A stretch of 39,696 nt of DNA, taken from positions 1-39,696 of the forward strand of contig CANCQK010000023.1 in assembly GCA_947380295.1 (NCBI GenBank), read 5' to 3'. Within the stretch, counting starts at the first letter, position 1; every line of letters starts with the position of its first letter. Positions 1-7,557 of this stretch are shown here, one piece after another. Made by a program: the position numbers and the translations under genes. Under the pieces are notes generated by a model. The model was not told the origin of the DNA, made no database searches, and saw only the letters and a list, made by a program, of their open reading frames with translations. Source of the DNA: Bdellovibrionales bacterium. GTDB taxonomy: Bacteria; Bdellovibrionota; UBA1018.

Positions 1-84
1 CAGGAATTCGAGATCTATGGTAAAAAAATCCAGGTCTCCACGATCAATAAAAGCAGGACTGAAATCGCACAAGTTGCAGCCTAA
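1..84 (+). CDS. 3' end of a truncated gene, possibly a transposase
   Basis: An open frame runs in from the window edge and ends at TAA 82-84, giving a 27-residue tail that ends KSRTEIAQVAA. The tail is basic and could be the C-terminal end of an integrase/transposase. That idea rests mainly on the repeated 13-bp motif just downstream, which looks like an IS terminus. The tail is too short to recognise a family by itself. It could also be the end of an unrelated protein. Confidence 0.35.
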   Translation, partial: QEFEIYGKKIQVSTINKSRTEIAQVAA

Positions 85-99
85 CTAGTCCGATAGATA

Positions 100-145
100 G
101 GACATAATCGCTGGGTAGTTAACCGGACATAATCGCTCGGTACTC
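100..145. repeat. Two direct copies of a 13-bp motif, possible IS end
   Basis: GGACATAATCGCT occurs at 100-112 and again at 125-137, exactly 25 bp apart. Similarity continues downstream (GGGTAGTT versus CGGTACTC). Repeated transposase-binding sites of this kind are known at the ends of IS21-like and some other DDE elements. They lie just after the truncated frame at 1-84, so together they may be the right end of an insertion sequence whose body lies outside the window. Confidence 0.4.
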
Positions 146-156
146 ACAGATAAACA

Positions 157-181
157 CCATCATTCTTTTAAAGAATGATGG
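157..181. terminator. 25-bp palindrome, possible hairpin
   Basis: CCATCATTCTTT and AAAGAATGATGG flank a single T, giving a perfect 12-bp inverted repeat. It lies between the possible IS end and the 3' end of the minus-strand globin gene. Neither strand has a U-tract directly after the stem. It may be a bidirectional terminator, a regulatory palindrome or part of the mobile element. Confidence 0.35.
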
Positions 182-260
182 CCATGAAGCGAAAATCACT
201 GCATAGAATTACGTGAAGTGTGCCCTTTTAAATCGAAAAAATCAGAACGATATCAGCAGA

Positions 261-677
261 CTATCTCGTTTTATTCGGATTAGGAACATCAATAATTTCT
301 TCATTTTTGAAGCGAGGCTCACACTCAGATCGGTCTTTTTTTACAATTGCCCTTTTGAAGGCATCGTCAATTTTTAACCATTTTTTTTGCAAATCATCTG
401 GAAAATGAGTCTCAGCAAATGCCTCTCTCAGGTATTTTTCTCTGAGTTGCCACATTTCTTCAGTCACAAGGATGTGAGGATGAGCATCGGATGGACTTCG
501 TCCTCCATAATTTTTAGGTCCTCCCAGTGCACCCAGCATAAAATCACTTTGCTGGGATTCGATATGGGTTTGGGTTACAAATCGAAAGACCAATTTGAGC
601 CAGGGATCTTGGTAGACCCGATCATAAAAAGCCTTGTTAACTGCCTGAACTTTCGACCTTAATTCACTTGAATCCAT
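261..677 (-). CDS. Truncated-haemoglobin-like globin
   Basis: 138 residues, the usual length for the bacterial globin family (PF01152). The N-terminal segment with AFYDRVYQDPWL (residues 16-27) matches the A/B helices, where a tyrosine in the distal pocket contacts the bound ligand. LGGPKNYGG (51-59) matches the conserved GGP turn, and AHPHI (65-69) supplies the likely haem-ligating histidine (H66 or H68), followed by the W76/R79 pattern. Family members bind haem and handle O2, NO or other small ligands in the cytoplasm. The C-terminal 25 residues are charged and look unstructured. The gene stands alone. I cannot assign a subgroup (I, II or III) from the sequence alone. Confidence 0.75.
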   Translation of the reverse strand: MDSSELRSKVQAVNKAFYDRVYQDPWLKLVFRFVTQTHIESQQSDFMLGALGGPKNYGGRSPSDAHPHILVTEEMWQLREKYLREAFAETHFPDDLQKKWLKIDDAFKRAIVKKDRSECEPRFKNEEIIDVPNPNKTR

Positions 678-940
678 ACTCCCCCTAGAAATCGTCTTAA
701 GCTCGGGCTAAACTCTCACAGCTGGGACCCACTTAATCTCACAATCCCTATTTAATAGCATAAATTAAATCAATTTAAAATGTAGAACTTTTCGTCATAT
801 GACTAATGATCGAGTCAGTCAAAATCGACACTCTACCCAAAAAAAACTCAACATATCGACCACTTATAACTTCTACAACTTGGCTCTGTTCTTGCTTGAT
901 ACAGAGCATTGAAAGTAATTACAAAATGGAGTCATCGAAT

Positions 941-1414
941 ATGAAAAAAAATCCTATGAATTTAATGTCCAAAATGATCCTTGGTTTTTCCATGTTACTT
1001 ACCGCACAAAATGCACTAGCAACTCGCAGTGATCTCGCACAAACAGCAACAAACACAGGCCCAACATCGAGTACTCAGAGCCTGCCTCAATCGCTCAATG
1101 CACCCTCAAACTGGCGCACAAACTTGACGATCACAGTAACTCCTCCTTTCATTGATTCTGGATCTTTTTATTCTGCTACACCGCCTGGACGGGCTCGACC
1201 CAGCCAAGGACCGAGAGGTAGTCATTACTTAGGTGTGAGGGTCAATCCAGAGAATGAGACCCCTAAAAGAAAAAATGTCACAATCACTCCTCATGGCTCA
1301 ATGTGGATTCACTCTCCCAGCCATGGAAACACACCCTATCCTAATCACCGTAGGCCCGTGAGAAATGAAGATGCTCGGATCGAGGCACATGTCACTCGGC
1401 AGAACTCCAGTTGA
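941..1414 (+). CDS. Small exported protein, unknown function; stop codon supplied by an IS
   Basis: The frame opens at 806, but ATG 941 is preferred. It has a GGAG at 928-931, and the product then starts with two lysines, a hydrophobic stretch (MILGFSMLLTAQNALA) and a likely signal-peptidase site after ALA. The mature part of about 130 residues is rich in Ser, Thr, Pro and Asn, contains PPGRARPSQGPRG, and shows no domain I recognise. The last codon (AGT) and the TGA stop straddle the end of the IS605-type element. Removing the element at 1411-3136 restores AGG TAA, so the protein was the same length (157 residues) before insertion and only the last residue differs (R to S). Confidence 0.6.
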   Translation: MKKNPMNLMSKMILGFSMLLTAQNALATRSDLAQTATNTGPTSSTQSLPQSLNAPSNWRTNLTITVTPPFIDSGSFYSATPPGRARPSQGPRGSHYLGVRVNPENETPKRKNVTITPHGSMWIHSPSHGNTPYPNHRRPVRNEDARIEAHVTRQNSS

Positions 1415-1530
1415 CGTCCTCACCGGCCTGAAGGCTGACCTTTCGGTCCCCTGCTTGCGCAGGCGATGATTCCCTTAAGCGGCTTTCGCCGCTCTTAGCG
1501 ATTCACGTCCGAATCGGAGAATATTCTTTG
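1411..1530 (-). ncRNA. Putative omega RNA (reRNA) of TnpB at the IS right end
   Basis: TnpB proteins use an RNA that covers the 3' end of tnpB and the element's right end, with a guide read from the flanking DNA. Here the minus strand holds successive hairpins: AGCGGC/GCCGCT (1478-1493, inside the tnpB 3' end), CCTGC/GCAGG (1450-1463), GACC/GGTC (1437-1448) and the right-end hairpin (about 1424-1437). The scaffold would end at TCAA (1411-1414). The guide would be the next 16 or so bases of the minus strand, CTGGAGTTCTGCCGAG (1410-1395). The 5' boundary is a guess. Confidence 0.5.
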
Positions 1531-2590
1531 CTGCGTTGACGTCGCGATCATCGTGATGAGCGTGACATTCGCTGCAAGACCATTCTCTTACTCCAAGGCC
1601 ACTTAGTCCACTCGGGCCTGTCTTATTGTGGCAGACTGAGCAAGTGACGGTGGAGGAATTCTCATTCACTTCATAGCAATATCCTGAATGCCTAATGGCT
1701 TTATATTTCAGAAGATCTCGGATGACTCCGATTGAAGCGTCTGTTGAACTTTTTCCGTTCCCGGATTGTACAAACTTCCCACTGACGTCGCCCACGAATA
1801 CCGTATGATATTTTTTGGCGATCTTCGTGGTTTCCTGATGGAGAAAATCCCTGCGCTTGTTCTTGATCTTGGCGTGGATTTTCTTCGCTTGTTTCTTTTT
1901 CTTGGCTCTCTGAGCCTTCCCTAGCTTCTCCTCTAGCTTTCTGAATTCTGAGCGATTCTCAATGAGCGTGCCGTCACTGAGGACCGCGGATGTCTTGAGT
2001 CCTAGATCGATTCCGACTTCCTCGACCTGGTGCCTGTGATCTAACCTTGCGACCTCGCAGGCGAGATTGACATACCAACGGCCCTGGGCGTCTTGAGAAA
2101 ATGAACCAGATAGAACTTTACCGTTGATCGGACGTGATAGCCAAATCTTGTATGGGTGACCTAAATAGGTGATTCGGTCACCATTAATCTGAATGGCATT
2201 CGCTTTAAAAGGTATCCAACCGAGTGACTTTTTAGAGCCAGAGGACGCTCTCCAGCGGAGCTTCCTTTTTTTGAATTGCAATCGTCTAGTGACGTACTCT
2301 TTGCAGATTGCTTGCACTGTCACGCTACTGATTCCAAGTTCTTTGCCTGCTCCAGTAGTGAGGGCTTGTAGATCGAATTCAGAAAGCCATTTTCCATGAT
2401 TCCTGACCGCATTAAACGACGTCTCATTGCAATAGTTCCAAACGTAGTTCACAGAACGTGCGAGCTTGTCTAATCGGGGTAGCTCAGAAGCGTCTTTCAC
2501 CCGATATCTCAAGGTAGATGTCACCTTGTCTGGATCTTTCGGCTTTTTCTTAGCCATTTTTCGTTTTGGTTTCACCGCAATCATTTGCAA
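1475..2590 (-). CDS. tnpB: TnpB, RNA-guided nuclease-like protein of IS605
   Basis: 371 residues, full length for the IS605 OrfB/TnpB family, the ancestors of Cas12. The basic N-terminal half includes the NYVWNYCN helix (48-55). The RuvC parts follow: GIDLG (D195), VFVGDVSGK (264-272), a zinc ribbon C317-x2-C320 and C339-x2-C342, and DRDVNAAKN (D350). The glutamate normally found in the second RuvC motif is a glycine here (G267). A glutamate in YEVNEN (E307 or E310) just before the zinc ribbon may take its role, as in TnpB groups with a rearranged site. The 5' end lies 30 bp from the divergent tnpA start. The protein normally promotes element retention by cutting the empty donor site. Confidence 0.9.
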   Translation of the reverse strand: MQMIAVKPKRKMAKKKPKDPDKVTSTLRYRVKDASELPRLDKLARSVNYVWNYCNETSFNAVRNHGKWLSEFDLQALTTGAGKELGISSVTVQAICKEYVTRRLQFKKRKLRWRASSGSKKSLGWIPFKANAIQINGDRITYLGHPYKIWLSRPINGKVLSGSFSQDAQGRWYVNLACEVARLDHRHQVEEVGIDLGLKTSAVLSDGTLIENRSEFRKLEEKLGKAQRAKKKKQAKKIHAKIKNKRRDFLHQETTKIAKKYHTVFVGDVSGKFVQSGNGKSSTDASIGVIRDLLKYKAIRHSGYCYEVNENSSTVTCSVCHNKTGPSGLSGLGVREWSCSECHAHHDDRDVNAAKNILRFGRESLRAAKAA

Positions 2591-2620
2591 TCACAATTGC
2601 ATTGGTCTATGTATGTGTCA

Positions 2621-3082
2621 ATGGAAAAAGTTAAAAGTCCAAGAAATAGTCCTGAAGCAGTAGCAAAAAGAACAACGCAAGGAGTTAGGCACGGGCGTCA
2701 TTGCGTATTTCTGATACATGTTCATTTAGTCTTTGTAGCAAAGTATCGAAAGAAACTATTCACAAAGGAAATACTGAGCTTCATGGAGGTGGTTTTTAGA
2801 GATGTTTGCACTGACTTTGAAGCTGAACTCAAAGAGTTCAACGGTGAGGGTGATCTTGTTCATTTGTTGATTAACTATCCACCTAAAGTTGCAATCTCTA
2901 AGCTGGTGAATAGCCTAAAAGGAGTGTCGTCTAGGCACGTTCGCAAGCAACGATTTCCGGCACTAGACAAATACATCTGGATGGACGCCCTTTGGACTCC
3001 AAGCTATTTCGCAGGCTCTTGCGGAGGAGCCCCGTTGGACATCATCAAGCAGTACATCGAACAGCAGCAGACCCCGCACTAA
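2621..3082 (+). CDS. tnpA: TnpA, Y1 HUH transposase of IS605, with mutated HUH motif
   Basis: ATG 2621 gives 153 residues, close to the family norm of about 150. Upstream in-frame ATGs at 2585 and 2609 overlap or crowd the tnpB start. The core is typical: GRHCVFLIHVHLVFVAKYR (25-43), NGEGD..VHLL (74-83), SKLVNSLKGVSSR (93-105), WTPSYFAGSCGGAPL (125-139) and the catalytic tyrosine in IIKQY (Y145). The metal-binding pair, normally HVH, reads LVH (L79, codon CTT at 2855-2857). A single A-to-T change in a CAT codon would explain this. The enzyme would cut and rejoin single-stranded ends at TTAC/TCAA. With the first histidine gone it is probably impaired, so the element may be immobile unless helped in trans. 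Confidence 0.88.
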   Translation: MEKVKSPRNSPEAVAKRTTQGVRHGRHCVFLIHVHLVFVAKYRKKLFTKEILSFMEVVFRDVCTDFEAELKEFNGEGDLVHLLINYPPKVAISKLVNSLKGVSSRHVRKQRFPALDKYIWMDALWTPSYFAGSCGGAPLDIIKQYIEQQQTPH

Positions 3083-3201
3083 AGTGCGGGCCCCTTATAT
3101 ACCCGCCCTGAAGGACGGGGCTTTACGGGACGTGAGGTAACTTAGGTCGTTAAAAATTCCTTATTCTTTGAGTTGCCTTCTCATCAAAACTCAGGAACAT
3201 A

Positions 3202-3423
3202 GTGATCATGCAACAGTTGGATTCTTTCACTGAAAAACGACTCCTCCGGTTTATTGAAAAATTTAGAGAACAATCAGGAGAACTCCCGACTCTTCAAAGG
3301 TTCAAGGAGGCTGGATTTTCCAAGGAACAGGTCGATAGCGCACTAAAAAGAAAACTCATTGAGCTATTTTATGTGACTTTGACCAATGGAACCATCGTAA
3401 AGACGTTTAAAATCAGCCAATAA
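3202..3423 (+). CDS. Small conserved-looking protein, unknown function
   Basis: 73 residues from GTG 3202, with AGGA at 3193-3196 at good spacing; ATG 3208 is an alternative. The product is mostly charged helix (LRFIEKFREQSGELPTL) followed by a helix-turn-helix-like middle (RFKEAGFSKEQVDSALKRKLI) and a short strand-rich tail. The arrangement suggests a small winged-helix or DNA/RNA-binding fold, but I recognise no family. It lies 65 bp past the left end of the IS and 31 bp before the transporter gene, and may be co-transcribed with that gene. Confidence 0.5.
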   Translation: MIMQQLDSFTEKRLLRFIEKFREQSGELPTLQRFKEAGFSKEQVDSALKRKLIELFYVTLTNGTIVKTFKISQ

Positions 3424-3454
3424 TTGACAACAACTGAATCATCACAAGGCTTCT

Positions 3455-4330
3455 ATGACCCCGGTTCAATCTAAAACACGAGCCCTATCTTTAATTCTCC
3501 TCTCAGGCATTTTCTATGGGGGTTTTAGTTTTTTTGGAGTTAAAATTTTGAGTGCTCCCCTCTCGATCAACTCCATGCTATTTTGGAGATTTTTGATCGC
3601 GACAGCATCAATGATCTTGGTTTGCGGGCTCGCAAAACCTCCGATCCCAAAAAAGATGACTCCTTGGGTAGTCGACTTTTTCTTAGGAGCAGTTTTCTAT
3701 GGGGGAGGTTCTGCCATTTATTTTATGGCAACTGAGACTATTGGCACTGGACTCGCCATGGTCATTTTCTTTTCCTACCCCGCAATGGTGATTCTTTTTT
3801 CCAGAGTGATCGATGGCACCCCGATCACCCGAAACTCGTTCATTTCATTAGGGTTAGTATTTATGGGTTTCCTCCTCATGAGCGGAAGAAATGAAGTCCA
3901 CTTTAGCTGGCGAGGGGCCCTTTTATCAGGACTAGGAGCATTTCTTTACGCAGCCTATGTTTATATTAGCAAAAGACAACTTCCAGCCGCGCATCCCCTC
4001 ATCTCTACATTGACTCAATGTATAGCCGGTTGCTTCCTATTCTATCTCCTAGCTCAGGTCGAAGGCGGAATCCAAACTCCGGCGCAGACCTCAACGTGGA
4101 TTTACTGTATTCTCATCGGTCTCCTCTGCACCTCGATTCCGATCGTCCTCCTCCTGGAAGGTATGAAAACCATCGATGCTGGCAAGGCTGCACTTCTCAC
4201 CGTTCTAGAACCATTGATCACTGTATTGCTCGGCACCATTTTTCTCAATGAGAGGCTAGAGTCGCTTCAGATCGTCGGCATGGCAATGATTCTTGTAGGT
4301 GCCGTTTCAGCACAGCTTGCTTCTAAGTAA
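3455..4330 (+). CDS. EamA/DMT-superfamily membrane transporter
   Basis: 291 residues with about ten hydrophobic segments in two related halves, as in the EamA (DUF6) family of drug/metabolite transporters. Family hallmarks include GFFYGG-like repeats near the starts of the halves (SGIFYGGFSFF, GAVFYGGGSAIYF) and the second-half signature AALLTVLEPLITVLLGTIFLNERL (about 246-269). These proteins sit in the inner membrane and export or import small metabolites such as amino acids or nucleosides. The substrate cannot be told from sequence. The gene converges with ppc, and a hairpin sits between them. Confidence 0.85.
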   Translation: MTPVQSKTRALSLILLSGIFYGGFSFFGVKILSAPLSINSMLFWRFLIATASMILVCGLAKPPIPKKMTPWVVDFFLGAVFYGGGSAIYFMATETIGTGLAMVIFFSYPAMVILFSRVIDGTPITRNSFISLGLVFMGFLLMSGRNEVHFSWRGALLSGLGAFLYAAYVYISKRQLPAAHPLISTLTQCIAGCFLFYLLAQVEGGIQTPAQTSTWIYCILIGLLCTSIPIVLLLEGMKTIDAGKAALLTVLEPLITVLLGTIFLNERLESLQIVGMAMILVGAVSAQLASK

Positions 4331-4338
4331 TGCAGGGT

Positions 4339-4369
4339 CTCCAAAAATCACCGACCGCTCTTTTTGGAG
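4339..4369. terminator. Hairpin between convergent genes
   Basis: CTCCAAAAA (4339-4347) pairs perfectly with TTTTTGGAG (4361-4369) around a 13-nt loop. It lies between the 3' ends of the transporter gene (+) and ppc (-). The A/T-rich inner half of the stem would give a U-run inside the stem on either strand. A bidirectional terminator is the likely role. Confidence 0.5.
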
Positions 4370-4378
4370 CTCTAGTCA

Positions 4379-6733
4379 TCAACCTGTCGTCATCATGCCA
4401 CTAGCAATCCCGGTCACTGTTTCTCGCAAGAGTTGGTGATCCCCTTTTTTTATTGCAATGAGCTGAATTAAGTTCAGAGGGTGAATCATTGGGGAACGTA
4501 ATTGAACACTCACCCCAAACCAGGGACGAAACCAAAGGAGATTCCTCTCGTTGGATACCTGCCGAACAAAATCTACGGCCAATTGATACTCGTTAATAAA
4601 TTCATTTAAAACGGATGCAGCTTCTCCACTCGGAAGGTCACTATTTTCCAAATACAGACGCCAAATCGAAAGATCAACTCGAGCCAGTGTAGAGCTCAGA
4701 ATCTTAAAGTAGCTCCGAAATGCCGGTACTTCTTGAAGGGCCTGTCGAAAGACTTGAATCATACTTTGGGCTTCAGGTTTTTTTCTAGTTTCACTCCAGA
4801 AGTGCCCCACACCCCACCAGGTCGGAAAAAGGACACGGGTTTGAGTCCAACACAGCACCCAAGGTATGGTGCGCAGATCAGAGAAATTCAATGCACCGCC
4901 TCGATTTGTGGGTCGAGATCCGATTCGCAGGACGTTTAGATATCGATAGGAAGTAGTACAATAGACCATATCCAGGAATTTTTGAGATTTGACCTTATTT
5001 TGATAGGCCTCACTCACACATTGTCCAAATTTTTGCACTGCCTTTCGGGTTTGAACCGAATGAGAGCCTGAGTGAGCCTTCAAGGGTGTCTGATTAAATT
5101 TCGAAACGATTTGTTCGAATCTTCGACGTGTGATCTCGGGACTTGCGAAGGTTCGCTCAACGGTCTCTCCTTGTATCGTCGCTTTATACACGTTCAGGGC
5201 GCTCTTGGGCCAGCCATCCGTCTGCTCTTCGATAGAACCGCCGCCTCGATCAGTACTTCCGCCTGAGCCATGAAAAAAAACTGGAGTAATTGAGTGCGAA
5301 CGACAAAGAGAGTCCAGCCTTTTGATCGTTTTCAGAATCGTTAAGTGGCTCGCAAAAACACCGAGTTCTTTAGCGGAATCGGAATAACCCAGCATGACTT
5401 CTAAATTGCCTTGCCAATCACGGTCAATGATCCGCCGAAAAGCTAAATCCTTTAGCATCTGCTCCAGGATCATGGGCGCGTCTCTTAATGCGGCCTCTTG
5501 CTCAAAGAGTGGAATGACAGGGATTTTATTGCCGCCCAGGTACTTTCGGACGATCTTTACTCCGGCCTGTAGATCTCGAAAAGATTGGGCCATACTAAGG
5601 ATGAGGCCTCGTGCATAAAAGCGTGGATCTCCACCTCTTGAAATGAGTTCAAGTTCGTGAAGCATGCGTCCGATCACAGTTCTTTTTCCATCTGCTCCTA
5701 AGCGAATGGTGCCGGAGTGCTCCCTGAGCTCCAAGGGTACTACTAGTGCAGGAAAAATCTGAAGGAGTGATTGAATCTTGATGAGGATCTGATGTTGGAC
5801 TCCGAAAATCCGCTCATAGACTTCTGATAGTTGGGATAACTGACTCTGGAGGGTCCTGATCGTCTTTCCATCTCCCCGACGAATGACACGGAGACGGAAG
5901 ATCGTACCTCGGAGTCGCTGAAGTGCTTGTACCAGTGTTTTATCGAGATTTTGAAGCAGCTTAAGATCCTGATTAAAGATAACCAGGTTTTTTTCAAAAT
6001 AACTGAGTAGGCGCTTCCTTGAAAGATTCAGACTTTCTCGCAGAGTGACCTCATTCACGCCTGGATGACCGTCTTTGTCTCCGCCCACCCAACTCCGAAT
6101 GTAGATTGGCCCAAATTCACTTTTACAGGCCAAAAGAGCATCCAGCGTCTCATCCCTCAAAAGGAGAGAGTAGATATGGTCCGCTTCATCTTGGACGCGA
6201 GGCCTTCGTGCTCGATTAGTCAGGATATGCCAGGCTAGCTCGAGCTGATTTTTCAATTGATTCAAGTCGCTCTGAGATTCAACATCCAGCAGCCTTGTCA
6301 GCGTTTTTTGAATCTCATGGAAAATGGCGATATTAGCCGGTGATCGCGCCTCCGTCGGATGGGCGGTAACCACATAGATCATTGCAGCAGGACTTTTAGG
6401 ATAGACTTTTTTTGGGTATTGATTCAATCGATAGGAACGGTAGGCGTTTTCACACGCATTAATGAGCTCGAGCATGAGCGTGAATGAATGGGTGATGTGC
6501 CTAATTTGTTCAGGAGAATAGCTTTTAAATTTCTTGAGTGTCTCATCAAGAATTTGGGCGACTTGACTCTGCGGTAGACCACGAAGCGACGCCATCTCTT
6601 TTCTTATTTTTTCAATTCTTAAAAAGGTTGCCCTGCCAGCCTCATGCTCGATCACTTCGCCGAGCTGAGCTACTGATCGCTTCACTAGGCGCCTTAACTT
6701 TTCAGGAAGTAGACTTACCTGAGACCCTGACAT
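4379..6733 (-). CDS. ppc: Phosphoenolpyruvate carboxylase, divergent short form
   Basis: 784 residues, against about 880 in E. coli. It makes oxaloacetate from PEP and bicarbonate in the cytoplasm, refilling the TCA cycle. Motifs in order: TAHPTEARS (123-131, catalytic histidine), GGDKDGHP (217-224, usually GGDRDGNP), GYSDSAKE (449-456), FHGSGGSTDRGGG (487-499) and LRTIPWVLCWTQTR in the C-terminal third. The C-terminus ends GMMTTG, matching the family's G-x-x-x-T-G end. The first arginine of the glycine loop, normally HGRGG, is serine here, while the second (DRGGG) is kept. AGGT lies weakly upstream of the ATG. It diverges from the pirin gene, and the 97 bp between them must hold both promoters. 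Confidence 0.9.
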   Translation of the reverse strand: MSGSQVSLLPEKLRRLVKRSVAQLGEVIEHEAGRATFLRIEKIRKEMASLRGLPQSQVAQILDETLKKFKSYSPEQIRHITHSFTLMLELINACENAYRSYRLNQYPKKVYPKSPAAMIYVVTAHPTEARSPANIAIFHEIQKTLTRLLDVESQSDLNQLKNQLELAWHILTNRARRPRVQDEADHIYSLLLRDETLDALLACKSEFGPIYIRSWVGGDKDGHPGVNEVTLRESLNLSRKRLLSYFEKNLVIFNQDLKLLQNLDKTLVQALQRLRGTIFRLRVIRRGDGKTIRTLQSQLSQLSEVYERIFGVQHQILIKIQSLLQIFPALVVPLELREHSGTIRLGADGKRTVIGRMLHELELISRGGDPRFYARGLILSMAQSFRDLQAGVKIVRKYLGGNKIPVIPLFEQEAALRDAPMILEQMLKDLAFRRIIDRDWQGNLEVMLGYSDSAKELGVFASHLTILKTIKRLDSLCRSHSITPVFFHGSGGSTDRGGGSIEEQTDGWPKSALNVYKATIQGETVERTFASPEITRRRFEQIVSKFNQTPLKAHSGSHSVQTRKAVQKFGQCVSEAYQNKVKSQKFLDMVYCTTSYRYLNVLRIGSRPTNRGGALNFSDLRTIPWVLCWTQTRVLFPTWWGVGHFWSETRKKPEAQSMIQVFRQALQEVPAFRSYFKILSSTLARVDLSIWRLYLENSDLPSGEAASVLNEFINEYQLAVDFVRQVSNERNLLWFRPWFGVSVQLRSPMIHPLNLIQLIAIKKGDHQLLRETVTGIASGMMTTG

Positions 6734-6830
6734 TAAAAAGACCTAAAGCAAGTTCAATACCAATCAAAAGAAATCTTACTATTCTATTTTTTATCACTTA
6801 TGAGAAGATCAAGCCCCAAAGGAGGCAGCT

Positions 6831-7529
6831 ATGATCCAAGTCAGAAAAACAGATGAGCGGGGACACGCAAAGCACGGATGGCTCGAGAGCTACCATACAT
6901 TTTCATTCGCCAACTATTACGACCCACGCTTCACAGGGTTTCGAGATCTATTAGTGATCAACGAGGACCGCGTCCAGGCAGGCAAAGGCTTTGGGAAACA
7001 CCCCCATAAAGACATGGAAATCATCTCTTACGTCATCGAGGGTGAACTTGAACACAAAGACAGTATGGGCTCTGGGTCAGTCATCCGCCCAGGCGACGTT
7101 CAGCGCATGAGCGCAGGTCGTGGTGTAGTCCACAGCGAGTTCAATCACTCCAAAGAAAACCAGGTTCATTTCCTCCAAATTTGGATCACCCCGAAAGAAG
7201 TTGGAATCCAACCCAGTTATGAAGAGAAGAGATTTGAGGATGAAGAAAAGAAAAATCGACTGAGAGTGATTGTCTCTCCCTCGGGTGAAGAAGGTTCACT
7301 CCGAGTGCATCAGGATGCCAAACTCTACTCCGCCCTTCTCGACGAAGGAAAGGAAGTAAGCTACGAAATTGATTCTGCCCGATTTAGTTGGGTCCAGGTG
7401 ATCCGTGGCGCCATCGAACTCAATGGAATAGTGCTCAACCAGGGAGACGGAGCAGCCATTTCAGGTGAAAACAGACTCAAGCTGGTAGCCAAGCAAGTGG
7501 CTGAAGTCCTACTTTTTGACCTCCCTTAG
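6831..7529 (+). CDS. Pirin-family cupin protein
   Basis: 232 residues, a typical bicupin pirin (YhhW-like). The N-terminal cupin carries the metal ligands H57 and H59 (KHPHKDMEI) and H101 and E103 (VHSEF). GHAKHGWLESYHTFSFANYYDP opens the domain in the way typical of the family. Bacterial pirins bind iron or other metals, and some show quercetin 2,3-dioxygenase activity; the physiological substrate is usually unknown. A strong AAAGGAGG at 6818-6825 precedes the ATG, so good expression is likely. The second cupin keeps no full metal site, as is normal. Confidence 0.9.
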   Translation: MIQVRKTDERGHAKHGWLESYHTFSFANYYDPRFTGFRDLLVINEDRVQAGKGFGKHPHKDMEIISYVIEGELEHKDSMGSGSVIRPGDVQRMSAGRGVVHSEFNHSKENQVHFLQIWITPKEVGIQPSYEEKRFEDEEKKNRLRVIVSPSGEEGSLRVHQDAKLYSALLDEGKEVSYEIDSARFSWVQVIRGAIELNGIVLNQGDGAAISGENRLKLVAKQVAEVLLFDLP

Positions 7530-7557
7530 AAAAGGCTCAGGGCAATCTTCTTGAACT

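Larger units (their letters stand above)
1411..3136 (-). mobile_element. Complete IS605-type insertion sequence (IS200/IS605 family)
   Basis: 1,726 bp with divergent tnpA (+) and tnpB (-). On the minus strand the left end follows TTAC (plus-strand GTAA, 3137-3140), and the right end finishes in TCAA (plus-strand TTGA, 1411-1414). These match the cleavage tetranucleotides known for IS608. Subterminal hairpins share the loop region CCTGAAGG at both ends: CCCGCCC-TGAA-GGACGGG at 3102-3119, and an imperfect GGCC-TGAA-GGCT at 1426-1436. They have the same orientation on one strand, as expected for single-strand HUH transposition without terminal inverted repeats or target duplication. An 8-bp perfect palindrome at 3073-3090 overlaps the tnpA stop. 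The boundaries come from the motifs and from the reconstructed target. Confidence 0.85.
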
